Below are positions 42,609 to 51,098 of a stretch of 64,000 bases of DNA, piece after piece. Where the stretch lies: NCBI GenBank assembly GCA_046726215.1, contig JBKPAA010000033.1, positions 1-64,000 of the forward strand, read 5' to 3'. The position numbers and the translations under genes are program-made. The stretch's first letter is position 1; each line of letters opens with the position of its first letter. The notes beneath the pieces are model-generated. The model was not told where the DNA came from. It ran no database searches and was given only the letters and a program-made list of their open reading frames with translations. The stretch is from DASQUK01 sp046726215. Lineage in GTDB: Bacteria; Actinomycetota; Acidimicrobiia; Acidimicrobiales; VFJN01.

Positions 42609-42660
42609 TCCCGTCTTTGAAGATCCTCGGGTGCTATAGCCCGAATTTTCTTCAAAGACG
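42609..42660 (-). repeat. Palindromic repeat, copy B
   Basis: GTCTTTGAAGA ... TCTTCAAAGAC (perfect 11-bp outer arms) enclose CGGGTGCTATAGCCCG, itself an inner palindrome. The reverse complement is nearly identical to the element at 25589. It lies exactly between the convergent stops of the XRE-cupin gene (42606) and the DUF1116 gene (42652). Confidence 0.8.
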
Positions 42661-44082
42661 TGACAGGGCGCCGTCGAGCGCCATCACCGCGTCGACGAAG
42701 CACGCCACGGGCGCCTCCGCCACGCCGGCACCGACCTGGCCGAGGCCGGCCGACGCGTGCAGGACACCGGTGGTGATCTTGGGCGTGATGCCCAGCTCCA
42801 CGACACGCCGGGCGTCGACGCCGAGCGGCGTGCCCCGGAGGTCGAGCACCGGCATGCGGAGGCGGGTGCTCCGACCGGCGCAGACGAGGTCGAGCTCCTC
42901 GGTGGTCGCCCGCGCGTCCGCCATCGTCCCCCCGACGAAGGCGGCCACGGCCGGGGAGCCGGCGGCGGCCGCAGCGCCGAGGCCGACCAGCTCGAGCACG
43001 GCGCTGTCGCCGACATCCGGTGCCGCCGCCTCGGGGCCATGGTCCGCGTAGTAGAGGGCCTGGCCGACGGCGGGTGCGGGCGCCAGGTGCCAGCTCGGTG
43101 ACCCGGCGAGACCGACGCCGAACTCCGTGCCGTTGCGCGTCATGGTGGTGACGATCGACGAGTGGGGGACGTCCATCGCCCATCCGGTCAACGCCCGGGC
43201 CGCCGCCATCGCGACGTTCAGGAAGAAGAGGTGGTTGCCGGCCAGGAAGCGAGCGAGGTCGACCCGGCGCGGGTCGTCGAGCGCCGCCAGATGGGGGAGC
43301 AGGTCACGCAGCATCAGGTTCGTGCTCCCCTGCAGGCGGATGTGCACGTCGTCCCCCATGTGCAGGCCCTGCGCCGCGATGCTCATCACGTCGATCGGTC
43401 CGTGCGATCGGACGGCGTCGTCGAGGAGCGGTGCGGCGACCGCGGACAGGAATCGCAGCCGGTCGATCGCGGCGGGCGTGTCGCGGCCGAACCATGCGGT
43501 GTCGCCCGGCCCCTGGTTCAGCGGCGCGAATGCCCGGTTCCCCCCGGCCGCGTTCTCGACGATCCACACCGGCTGCGAGGGCCCGATGGCCGTCACCATG
43601 GGGACGCACGTGTCGTGCCGGTTGGCGGGTTCGAGCACGACCCGGCCACCGGTCAGCAGCCGGTCGGCGCCGGCGACGTCGTGGGCCCACCCCTCGGCGA
43701 CCACCGCGGCGCGCATCGAGCGTCGCAGGGGATCGATGGCGTCGGCGTAGTCGATGGGCGGCCCGCAATGGAGCAGGGTCGTGCCCTCGAATCCCGGCAC
43801 GACGCCGGCGGCGGCGCGGACACCGCACGCCTTGGGCGCGCCGCCGTCCAGGCGCCGAACGACCTCGGTGTTGGCCGCGTCGACCACCGCGGCCTCGGGT
43901 CCGTAGAGCCGCGCCAGGGCGGCGATGACGTCGGCGTCGCCTCCGGCGGGGATCCGCCAATCGACGTCCACCACGTCGAAGCCCTGCCGGGCGACGGCGT
44001 CCGCGAACAGCGACAACCCGATGTTCACGACCCGCGCCCTGTCGGGCAGCGACGGGACACCATCGTTGCCGAACACAGTCAT
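42652..44082 (-). CDS. DUF1116 protein (AllG/YlbE-like carbamoyltransferase component)
   Basis: 476 aa from ATG 44082. It opens with VVNIGLSLFADAVARQGFDV, DWRIPAGGDADVIAALARLY, and has the glycine-rich late GTEFGVGLAGS and GLHMGDDVHIRLQGSTNLML. E. coli AllG (YlbE), with AllF/FdrA and AllH, forms the oxamate carbamoyltransferase. FdrA and carbamate kinase are encoded at 52961-55469. It is the last gene of the six-gene operon; its ATG overlaps the lyase TGA. Confidence 0.88.
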   Translation of the reverse strand: MTVFGNDGVPSLPDRARVVNIGLSLFADAVARQGFDVVDVDWRIPAGGDADVIAALARLYGPEAAVVDAANTEVVRRLDGGAPKACGVRAAAGVVPGFEGTTLLHCGPPIDYADAIDPLRRSMRAAVVAEGWAHDVAGADRLLTGGRVVLEPANRHDTCVPMVTAIGPSQPVWIVENAAGGNRAFAPLNQGPGDTAWFGRDTPAAIDRLRFLSAVAAPLLDDAVRSHGPIDVMSIAAQGLHMGDDVHIRLQGSTNLMLRDLLPHLAALDDPRRVDLARFLAGNHLFFLNVAMAAARALTGWAMDVPHSSIVTTMTRNGTEFGVGLAGSPSWHLAPAPAVGQALYYADHGPEAAAPDVGDSAVLELVGLGAAAAAGSPAVAAFVGGTMADARATTEELDLVCAGRSTRLRMPVLDLRGTPLGVDARRVVELGITPKITTGVLHASAGLGQVGAGVAEAPVACFVDAVMALDGALSRL

Positions 44083-45563
44083 CCCGCCGCCTCGACCACG
44101 CGCCGGGCGTAGGCCACCAGGTCGTGCTCGGCGCGATCCACCGCTTCGAGCCGCTGACGCGCCGCGGCCGCCAGTTCCTCCGCGTCGACGGCGACGTCGG
44201 CGAGCATCGCGCCCATCGGTTCCGGCGCCGCGCCGCCCATCGCCACGCGCGTGGCGACGATCGCCGCCGGATCCAGGACGTCGGCCAGCGTCGCAGCATC
44301 GACGGCGAGGGGCCGGCCGAGCTGCTCGATCGCGATCTCGTCGAGCAGCGCCGGGCTGAGATCGCCGGCGGTGCGACCTTCCGCCGCAAGGCGGCGCACT
44401 GCGCTGCCGACGATCTGGTATGCGGTCCGATAGTCGACGCCACAGGTCACCATCAGCTGCTCGGCGACATCGGTCGACTGGCTGAAGCCGCTGGCGAGCG
44501 CGTCCCGCAGCCGGGCCTCGTTCATGGTCAGGGTGGCGACCACCCCGGCCGTCAGCTCGGTCATGCGCCGGGCGTGCTCCAGGGCGCCGGGGATCTCGCC
44601 GTAGGCAAAGATCAGGTTGTCGCTGCGGGCCGACGGGCTCTTCTGCACCGCCAGCATCCCCGCGACGTGCCCGATGAGCACGCCCGTGGTGCCCCGGATC
44701 ATCGAAAGCGAGTAGGGGTTGCGCTTCTGCGGCATGAGCACGCTCGCTCGTGTGTACTCGTCGGCCAGCTCGGTGTAGTCGAACTCGGGACTGGCCCAGA
44801 TCTCCAGGTCCTCGGCGAGCGAGGTCTGCGTGAGGGCCAGGCTGGCGAGGGTCGACCCAAGCTGGACCAGGCCGTCGACCTGCCACATGGCGTCGCGGGT
44901 GTTGACGATCACCGACGTGAAGCCGAGCCGGGTGGCGACGGCGGTGCGGTCGCGCTGGAGTCGGGTGCCGTTGACGCACCCGGCCCCGGCGGGGCTTGCG
45001 TTGAGCCAGTCGAACACGTCGAGGAGGCGGCGGCCGTCGCGGATAACGGGATAGGCGAAGGACAGCAGGTAGTGCCCGACCGTCGAGGGTTGGGCGTGCT
45101 GGAGGTAGGTCTGGTCGGGGAACAGCGTGGCCCGATAGTCGCCCGCCCGCTCCGCAAGCGCCCGGGCCAACGCCGCCGCCGCGGCCACCACCTCTGCGGT
45201 GCGGCGTCGGACGTCCAGCCGGAAGGCCAGGCGGGTCGCCTCGCGCCGGGGACGACCGGCGTGGAGCCACCCGGCTGTCGAGCCGATCCGCTCGGCGAAG
45301 GCGCGCTCGCGGGAGTTGTAGGGCTCGCCGTCGGCCGGGTCGTAGCCGATGGACTCCAGCGACGCGTCGAGGACCACCCGGAGCAGGGCGACCGCCGCGG
45401 GGCGGGGGATGATCCCCCGATCGAGGAGGTCGAGCACGTGGGCAAGGTCGGCGTGGTTGAGCCCGTCGTGCAGGCTGGCCGCGCCCCGGGACTCGTAGCC
45501 GAACCCGGCGCCGACGAGCTCGGGAGCCGGCGTCGGGCTGGCGGTGCCCCGCCTGCCGGTCAT
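44079..45563 (-). CDS. Argininosuccinate-lyase-like fumarase-superfamily enzyme
   Basis: 494 aa. The signature SVLMPQKRNPYSLSMIRG (274-291) carries the flexible loop motif of the superfamily, and the LPFPDQTYLQHAQPSTVGHY region (148-164) matches the ArgH THLQ-x-AQP motif. The usual substrate is an N-substituted aspartate/succinyl compound, giving fumarate. It overlaps its operon neighbours by 4 bases on each side. Sequence does not settle whether it is true ArgH; no other arginine gene is nearby, so another substrate is more likely. Confidence 0.85.
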   Translation of the reverse strand: MTGRRGTASPTPAPELVGAGFGYESRGAASLHDGLNHADLAHVLDLLDRGIIPRPAAVALLRVVLDASLESIGYDPADGEPYNSRERAFAERIGSTAGWLHAGRPRREATRLAFRLDVRRRTAEVVAAAAALARALAERAGDYRATLFPDQTYLQHAQPSTVGHYLLSFAYPVIRDGRRLLDVFDWLNASPAGAGCVNGTRLQRDRTAVATRLGFTSVIVNTRDAMWQVDGLVQLGSTLASLALTQTSLAEDLEIWASPEFDYTELADEYTRASVLMPQKRNPYSLSMIRGTTGVLIGHVAGMLAVQKSPSARSDNLIFAYGEIPGALEHARRMTELTAGVVATLTMNEARLRDALASGFSQSTDVAEQLMVTCGVDYRTAYQIVGSAVRRLAAEGRTAGDLSPALLDEIAIEQLGRPLAVDAATLADVLDPAAIVATRVAMGGAAPEPMGAMLADVAVDAEELAAAARQRLEAVDRAEHDLVAYARRVVEAAG

Positions 45564-46507
45564 CCGTGCCCCGCCCCCATGGCGTCGCCGACGCAGCCCA
45601 GCCAGCCGCCGGTGTGCCAGAGCACGAGCGGGCCAGCGAGCGACCCGAGGGCGGCCACGGCGCGGGCAACGTAGGTCGTGTCCGCAATGATGCCCTCGGT
45701 GTGGAGGGCGAGGCGGGCCGCCTCACACGTCGTGCGGTCGGCCCGACCGAACCCGGCGCCCAGGCCATCGAGCAGGCGAAGCCGATCGATGTCTGGTCCA
45801 CCGACGCCGAGCGCGCTGGCGGCCTCGCCCGACAGACGGATCACCTCCCGACGGGTCTCGGCCAGGGGGCGGCTCACGGCCACGCCGACGAGCGTGCCGG
45901 GGAGGCCGAAGCCCGCCCACCCGGCGAGCAGCCCGGCGAGCGTGCCGCCGGAGCCGACCGCGGCCACCACGTGAGCCGGCCGGAACGTCAGCTGGGAGGC
46001 GAGCTCCTCGGCCGCGAGCGCGTAGGCGGTCGCACCCCGCCCGGACGCGCCGCCACGGGGCACGACGTACGGGTGGCCCCCGCGGCTGCGGAGCCGGTCG
46101 GCGGCCGCAGCCGCATGCTCGGGTGTGGACGCCCGATCGCGATCGCCGGTGAAGCGGATCCGGGCCCCGAACGCCCGCATCATCGCGAGGTTCGGGTGCG
46201 TCACCCTCGGCTCGCTGCCGTGCAGGACGAGCGTGCAGCCCAGGCCGGCCGTCGCGGCCGCGGCCGCCAGCGTGGAGCACAGGTTGGAAGCGGGCCCACC
46301 GCAGCCCACGACGTGGTCGCACCGCCGGTCGAGCGCCTCGGCCACGAGCACTTCCAGGACCCGGACCTTGTTGCCGCCGAGCGCAAAGCCGGTCAGGTCA
46401 TCGCGCTTGATCCAGACCTCGCGGTCCAGCGCCGCGCTCAGCCGTGGGGCGTGAACGAGTGGCGTGGGGAGGACGGCCAGTGGGAAACGCGGCGGTGGCG
46501 TCAGCAC
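45560..46507 (-). CDS. PLP-dependent D-cysteine-desulfhydrase/ACC-deaminase-like enzyme
   Basis: 315 aa from GTG 46507. The Schiff-base lysine is K47 in GFALGGNKVRVLEVL; VGCGGPASNLCSTLAAAAA and AAVGSGGTLAGLLAG follow. This is the ACC deaminase/D-cysteine desulfhydrase group, which eliminates or opens small amino acids. The start overlaps the adenylosuccinate-lyase-like gene's end. Beta-elimination on an amino acid in the operon pathway is likely, but the substrate is not known. Confidence 0.88.
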   Translation of the reverse strand: MLTPPPRFPLAVLPTPLVHAPRLSAALDREVWIKRDDLTGFALGGNKVRVLEVLVAEALDRRCDHVVGCGGPASNLCSTLAAAAATAGLGCTLVLHGSEPRVTHPNLAMMRAFGARIRFTGDRDRASTPEHAAAAADRLRSRGGHPYVVPRGGASGRGATAYALAAEELASQLTFRPAHVVAAVGSGGTLAGLLAGWAGFGLPGTLVGVAVSRPLAETRREVIRLSGEAASALGVGGPDIDRLRLLDGLGAGFGRADRTTCEAARLALHTEGIIADTTYVARAVAALGSLAGPLVLWHTGGWLGCVGDAMGAGHG

Positions 46508-47844
46508 CGATCCCCCCGGAGGCGGCCGAGGACCGACCGCACGGCGGCGGTGTCGCCCGGCGCTATCGGGTCCGCCATCACCGACTCCGCCTCGGCCCGG
46601 GTCATCAGCCCGGCCGCCTCGAGCGCGTCGGCCACCGGCCGACGGTCGCGCCGTGCCGTGCCGAGTATGTCCTGGAGCGCGGCCTGGGCCCGGTGCTTTC
46701 CCAGGCGGGGGGAGAGCGTGCCGAGGATCCGCTCGGACGCCAGCAGCCCGTGAGCGGCGCCGACGTTGGCCCTCATCCGCTCGGCATCGACGTCGAGCCC
46801 CTCGACGCAGGCGATGGCGAGGCTGAGCGACGCCGAGGTGAGGAGGCACACCTCCGGGAGCGCCACCCACTCGGCCTTCCAGGGACGGCCGTCGCGTTCG
46901 TGGAGTTGGACCTGGCCCTCCATCAGCACCAGGACGTGCGCCCGGGTGAGGCGGGCCAGCGTGTCGAGGTGCTCGCTGGACTCCGGGTTCCGCTTGTGGG
47001 GCATCATGATGCTGCCGACGGCGTCGCCCGCCAGCGCCTCGCGGAGTTCGCCGATCTCCGGCCGCTGCAGCTCCATCACCTCGTTGCCGATGCGCGCGAG
47101 CGTGCCGGTGACGCCCGCCATGACGGCGGCGAACTCGGCGATCCGGTCGCGGCTCGTGAACCACGCGATGCCCGGATCTGCGAGGCCAAGCCGCTCGGCG
47201 AAGCCGGCTCGGACTGCGGGCCCGACGTCGCCGTAGAACCCGAGCGTGCCCACGGCCCCGCCGAGCTGCACGGTCGACCAGCGGCGCCGGCCCTCGTGCA
47301 GGCGCTCCAGGTGCCGCCCGAGCTCGTCGGCCCACGTGGCGAGCTTGAACGCAAACGAGATGGGTGCTCCGGGCTGGGCGTGGGTCCGGCCCGGCATCAC
47401 CGTTCGTTCATGCCGGTCGGCCAGGCCGGCGACCGCACCGACGAGCCGGCGCAGGTCCCGGTCGACGAGGTCACCGACCTCGCGCATCGACAGTGCGAAC
47501 CAGGTGTCGGTCAGATCCTGCACCGTGGCGCCGTAGTACACGTGCTCGGCGACGTCGTCCGGCAGGACCCGCTGCAGAGCCCGGATCAGCCCCAGCGTCG
47601 AGTGCGCCGTGCGGCGGGTTTCCTCGGCCAGGAAATCGAGGTCGAGGTTGTCGACCCGCGCCAGTTCGGCGATCCTCTCGGCCGACGCCATGGGGACCAC
47701 GGCGAGGTCGGCCTGCGCGGCGGCCAGCGCGGCCAGGATGTCGAGCCATCGCTGCCAGCGGGACCGCTCGTCGAACAGGGCGCGCGTCTCGTCGGTGGCC
47801 CACAGGTGCGCATACGCGACGCTGTCGGTCAGGCGGGCGCCCAT
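46501..47844 (-). CDS. Adenylosuccinate-lyase-family enzyme
   Basis: 447 aa from ATG 47844. It has the HSTLGLIRALQRVLPDDVAE, VYYGATVQDLTDT and GRTHAQPGAPISFAFKL (152-168) run, and the signature GSIMMPHKRNPESSEHL (277-293). It belongs to the PurB/cycloisomerase branch, different from the ArgH-like lyase next door, so the operon has two distinct fumarase-superfamily enzymes. Its start overlaps the Cys-rich gene by 16 bases. Confidence 0.88.
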   Translation of the reverse strand: MGARLTDSVAYAHLWATDETRALFDERSRWQRWLDILAALAAAQADLAVVPMASAERIAELARVDNLDLDFLAEETRRTAHSTLGLIRALQRVLPDDVAEHVYYGATVQDLTDTWFALSMREVGDLVDRDLRRLVGAVAGLADRHERTVMPGRTHAQPGAPISFAFKLATWADELGRHLERLHEGRRRWSTVQLGGAVGTLGFYGDVGPAVRAGFAERLGLADPGIAWFTSRDRIAEFAAVMAGVTGTLARIGNEVMELQRPEIGELREALAGDAVGSIMMPHKRNPESSEHLDTLARLTRAHVLVLMEGQVQLHERDGRPWKAEWVALPEVCLLTSASLSLAIACVEGLDVDAERMRANVGAAHGLLASERILGTLSPRLGKHRAQAALQDILGTARRDRRPVADALEAAGLMTRAEAESVMADPIAPGDTAAVRSVLGRLRGDRC

Positions 47845-48701
47845 GCCAGGTCGGATCGACGGGCCAGTGCGACGAGCGCCTGCCTGACCTGCTCGAGGCT
47901 CGCACCCCAGGGAACCACGACGACGTCCCCGTCGATCTCGATGCGGTCTTCGAGCAGGCAGCACTTGGTGAGCAGCGGTCCGGAGACCGACGCCAGAGTC
48001 CTCGGGCAGGTGTCGGGACCGGGGGCTCCGCGCCCGTAGAACCAGCGGTGGAGCTGGCGGGACCGGGCGCACCCGAGCAGCGTCCAGTCGCGTTCGGGGG
48101 GACGCTCGTCGAGGTAGTGCGACTCCCGACCCCCGAGCCGGATGCCCGCCCCGCGACACGGCAACAGCACCACCGGGGCATCGGCGACGAGCGAGTCCAG
48201 CTCGACCAGCTCGGGTTCGAGCACCATCGGTGGCAGGTCCTCGGCGAGGTCCAGTACCCGCTGCGCCTGGTCCAACAGCTTGGGCGGGTGCGGCGGTACG
48301 ACCTCGCAGACGCGGACCCGCAGCGGGGCGGGATCGAGCAGGAAGCTGACGTGCGAGTAGCGGCCCTCGACCACGACGGCTCGAGCCCCGGGGTGCCCGC
48401 TGGCGACCTTCGCCAGCTGCGAGGGCACCCCCGTGTCGATGTCGGGAAGCCGCAGGTAGGCGGTCTCGGGCGGTAGCGCCAGCACCTCCACGGACGCGGC
48501 CGGCGAGAAGAGCGGTTCCGGGTCGGCCGGCTCGACGGCCACGAGGGCGGTGGCCTCGCCGTTGCGCACCACCACGTAGCGGGTGCGCCGATAGCACTCC
48601 CGCCCCAGAAAGTGCTCGGTCAGGCCTTCGGCGGTCAGCGGGACCTCGACCCGGGCCACGGAGACCTCCCGGTAGGCCCGTGGCCGCCGGTTGGCCGTCA
48701 T
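47829..48701 (-). CDS. Unrecognised Cys-containing protein in the lyase operon
   Basis: 290 aa from ATG 48701. I do not recognise the family. Visible features: mixed alpha/beta, an N-terminal LTEHFLGRECYRRTRYVVVR segment, and clustered cysteines in VVLLPCRGAG, LLGCARSRQLHRWFYGRG, DTCPRTL and LLTKCCLLEDR. These could form a metal or redox site. The strict overlaps with the phosphosulfolactate-synthase-like gene upstream and the lyase downstream show that it is part of the pathway. Confidence 0.7.
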   Translation of the reverse strand: MTANRRPRAYREVSVARVEVPLTAEGLTEHFLGRECYRRTRYVVVRNGEATALVAVEPADPEPLFSPAASVEVLALPPETAYLRLPDIDTGVPSQLAKVASGHPGARAVVVEGRYSHVSFLLDPAPLRVRVCEVVPPHPPKLLDQAQRVLDLAEDLPPMVLEPELVELDSLVADAPVVLLPCRGAGIRLGGRESHYLDERPPERDWTLLGCARSRQLHRWFYGRGAPGPDTCPRTLASVSGPLLTKCCLLEDRIEIDGDVVVVPWGASLEQVRQALVALARRSDLAWAPA

Positions 48702-49498
48702 CCCCCGGGGACCCCGCCGGCCGGCGTCCCGGAGGCGAGGGCGTGGAGGGCGATCGTCGTGTCGGCCCGGAGCCCGAGCCTGAGAGCTTCCAGTCCCGCC
48801 GCTTCGCGCGGCGCCACGTTGGCCAGGTTGACCTCGGGGCCGATGCGGCGGATCAGCCACGCCTGCTGGTGCCGGTGGGGCGCCTCGAAGATGAGGTGGT
48901 CGGCGCCGATCCGGTCCAGCAGGGCGTCGACGACCTCGGCACGGACCGAGCCGTCGGCGGCGTAGAGGCCGACCATGCCGCTCTCCCGCCCCTCCGTGAG
49001 GACCGCGCTGGCCCCGGCGTCGAGATCGGCGCGCGCGAGCTCGACCCAGGTCGCCGGCGTGAGCACGGACGTGGGGTCCTTCATGCCCACCTCGGAGACG
49101 ACGGTGAACGTCGCCGCCGCGCCGCGGATGAGGCCGGCCTTGGCGTCCTCGCCGAGGAGGCCGAGGCCGTCGCTCACCTCGACGTGCGTGAACCCGCACG
49201 CGGCCGCCCACTCGAGGCACTCCTGGGTGCGCCCCTGGAGGGCGGCGAGCTCGAGCAGCGTCCCGCCCGGGCAGCCGATGACGTCATGTCGCCGCAGGAG
49301 GCCGAGCTTGGCGTCGAGCGCGGGGTCGAGATAGGCGCTGCCCCAGCCGAACTTCCAGACGTCGATGTGAGGGGCGGCCGAGTCGAGTACGGCGCGCACG
49401 TCCGGCAGTGGCAGGCCGGCGTCGATCACACAGGACAAGCCCTGGCGGCGAGGCTTGCGAGACCGGGCGGGCAGGCGTAGGAATGCCGCCGCAGGCAC
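48698..49498 (-). CDS. Phosphosulfolactate-synthase (ComA)-like TIM-barrel protein
   Basis: 266 aa from GTG 49498. It has SCVIDAGLPLPDVRAVLDSA, DVWKFGWGSAYLDPALD, IGCPGGTLLELAALQGRTQE, THVEVSDGLGLL and TVVSEVGMKDP, which match ComA, the enzyme that adds sulfite to phosphoenolpyruvate in coenzyme M biosynthesis. ComB/ComC are not in the window, so a different nucleophile or product is possible. It is the first gene of the six-gene operon and is divergent from the AIR-synthase-like gene. Confidence 0.85.
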   Translation of the reverse strand: MPAAAFLRLPARSRKPRRQGLSCVIDAGLPLPDVRAVLDSAAPHIDVWKFGWGSAYLDPALDAKLGLLRRHDVIGCPGGTLLELAALQGRTQECLEWAAACGFTHVEVSDGLGLLGEDAKAGLIRGAAATFTVVSEVGMKDPTSVLTPATWVELARADLDAGASAVLTEGRESGMVGLYAADGSVRAEVVDALLDRIGADHLIFEAPHRHQQAWLIRRIGPEVNLANVAPREAAGLEALRLGLRADTTIALHALASGTPAGGVPGG

Positions 49499-49525
49499 TG
49501 TTCCGATACTAGAGGATCATTCACT

Positions 49526-50473
49526 ATGGTGCAGATCCTTGCCGAGCTGGCCGAGGTGCTGCGCTCGTCGTCAGGCTGGCGGGCCAAGGCCGACATCGCC
49601 GTAGTGCGCGAGGTGTTCGGCGGGAGCGACTGGCTGCGCGGCCCCGGTGACGACGGGGCGGCGGTGCGAGTGGGAAGCGAGGAGGTCATCGCGTGCGGCG
49701 AGGCGATCCTGCCGTCGTTCGTCGAGCGCGACCCCCACGGCGCGGGGGTGGCGGCGGTGCTGACCAACGTGAACGACGTGGCCGCCATGGGTGCGGTCCC
49801 GCTCGCCATCGTCGACACGGTCGTGGGACCGCCCGAGACGTGTCGCGCCGTACTGGACGGGATGCGCTTTGCGTCACAGCTGTACGACGTGCCCGTCGTG
49901 GGCGGCCATCTGACGAGGAGCGCCGACCGCATGGCCCTGTCGGCCTTTGCCCTGGGACGCTGCCCGGGCCGCGCGCTGTCGGCCACGCGCGTCGCCCCCG
50001 GGCAGACGTTGGCGCTCGTCGTGTGCCTCGACGGCAAGATGCGGCGCGACTTCCCGTTCTTCCCGTCGTTCGACGAACGCGGGGACCGGCTCGCCGGCGA
50101 CGTACGCCTGCTCGCCGACCTGGCGGCCGACGGAGTCGTCGAGGCGGCGAAGGACGTGAGCATGGCCGGGCTCTTCGGGTCGATGGCGATGTTGCTGGAA
50201 CCCACCCGCTGCGGCGCGTCTATCCCGGTCGACGCGGTCCCCGTGCCGCGGGGCCTCGAGCTCGCCGCGTGGTCGCTGTGCTTCCCGTGCTTCGCGTTCC
50301 TAGTGACGATGGCACCCCGGAACGAGGACCGCTGCCGCCGCGCCGTGGAACGCCGCGGGCTCTCCTACGCGCCGCTGGCCACCGTCGACGGGTCGGGCGT
50401 GCTCGGGTTGGTCGACGGGGGGGACGCGGCCGTGCTCGTCGACCTGAACGCCGACGCCGTCACCGGGCTGTAG
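49526..50473 (+). CDS. Sll0787-family AIR-synthase-like protein (Nit1C member)
   Basis: 315 aa from ATG 49526. It has the PurM-type ATP-binding GPGDDGAAVRVGSEEVIACG, TNVNDVAAMGAVPLAIVDTV and VGGHLTRSADRMALSAFALG, with KDVSMAGLFGSMAMLLEP. Sll0787/MSMEG-type AIR-synthase-like proteins are Nit1C members, presumably making an acyl-phosphate-type step. It reads away from the six-gene operon, sharing its 27-base intergenic region. Confidence 0.9.
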   Translation: MVQILAELAEVLRSSSGWRAKADIAVVREVFGGSDWLRGPGDDGAAVRVGSEEVIACGEAILPSFVERDPHGAGVAAVLTNVNDVAAMGAVPLAIVDTVVGPPETCRAVLDGMRFASQLYDVPVVGGHLTRSADRMALSAFALGRCPGRALSATRVAPGQTLALVVCLDGKMRRDFPFFPSFDERGDRLAGDVRLLADLAADGVVEAAKDVSMAGLFGSMAMLLEPTRCGASIPVDAVPVPRGLELAAWSLCFPCFAFLVTMAPRNEDRCRRAVERRGLSYAPLATVDGSGVLGLVDGGDAAVLVDLNADAVTGL

Positions 50474-50549
50474 TGGACCCTCGCGGAAGTCATCGTGGCG
50501 TCTCGCCGGCCAGATTCGCCGCTGGACTGCGTCCTCGTCGTCGCCGCAG

Positions 50550-51098
50550 CTACGGCTGCGCCTTCCTCGTGCGTCCTTGCCAGCGCCGAATCTGCCTCGG
50601 CGATACATCCACGGAACTTCCGCGAGCGCCCACTACGGTCAAGTCGATCGCCATGGGGACGTGGGGCACCCCGACGTAGATCTCCTGCTCCCCGGATATC
50701 GACCAGCCGAGGCGCTCGAAGAAGGGCACGTTGCGCGGCTGGATGTGCGCGGTCATGACACGCCCGCCGCCGCTCGCCGCCCTGGCCACCGCGAACCACA
50801 CGAGCGGGGCGCCGAGCCCGCGACCGCGGGAGCCCGAGAGTACGGCCAGCCGATCGCCCTGCCAGTGGCCGGCGCCGTCGAGCGGGTAGAGACGCACTGC
50901 GCCCCCCGCGACGCCGTCGCGGAACCCGAGCACCTTGATCGTGGTCGCCTCCTCGTCCCGACCATCGCGGTCCGAGCCCCGGAACAGGCCCTGCTCGCGG
51001 ACGAACACCTCGTCGCGGATGCGATGGTGCTCGGCCAGCGTCCAGGGGTCGTCGGCCACACGGCATGCGACGGTGGTGCCGTGCAGGACGTCAGCCAT
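50550..51098 (-). CDS. MSMEG_0567/Sll0786-family GNAT acetyltransferase (Nit1C member)
   Basis: 182 aa from ATG 51098. It has TLAEHHRIRDEVFVREQGLF, VLSGSRGRGLGAPLVWFAVA (acetyl-CoA-binding turn) and NVPFFERLGWSISGEQEIYV. The family is GNAT and part of Nit1C. Its ATG overlaps the radical SAM stop by 8 bases. The C-terminus is slightly Arg-rich beyond the family core. Confidence 0.88.
   Translation of the reverse strand: MADVLHGTTVACRVADDPWTLAEHHRIRDEVFVREQGLFRGSDRDGRDEEATTIKVLGFRDGVAGGAVRLYPLDGAGHWQGDRLAVLSGSRGRGLGAPLVWFAVARAASGGGRVMTAHIQPRNVPFFERLGWSISGEQEIYVGVPHVPMAIDLTVVGARGSSVDVSPRQIRRWQGRTRKAQP

Noticed and set aside
42652..45801. Open frame of 1049 codons on the minus strand
   Set aside because: The final 476 codons are the DUF1116 gene; the upstream part is antisense/shifted reading of the ArgH-like lyase gene, which has its own clear motifs.
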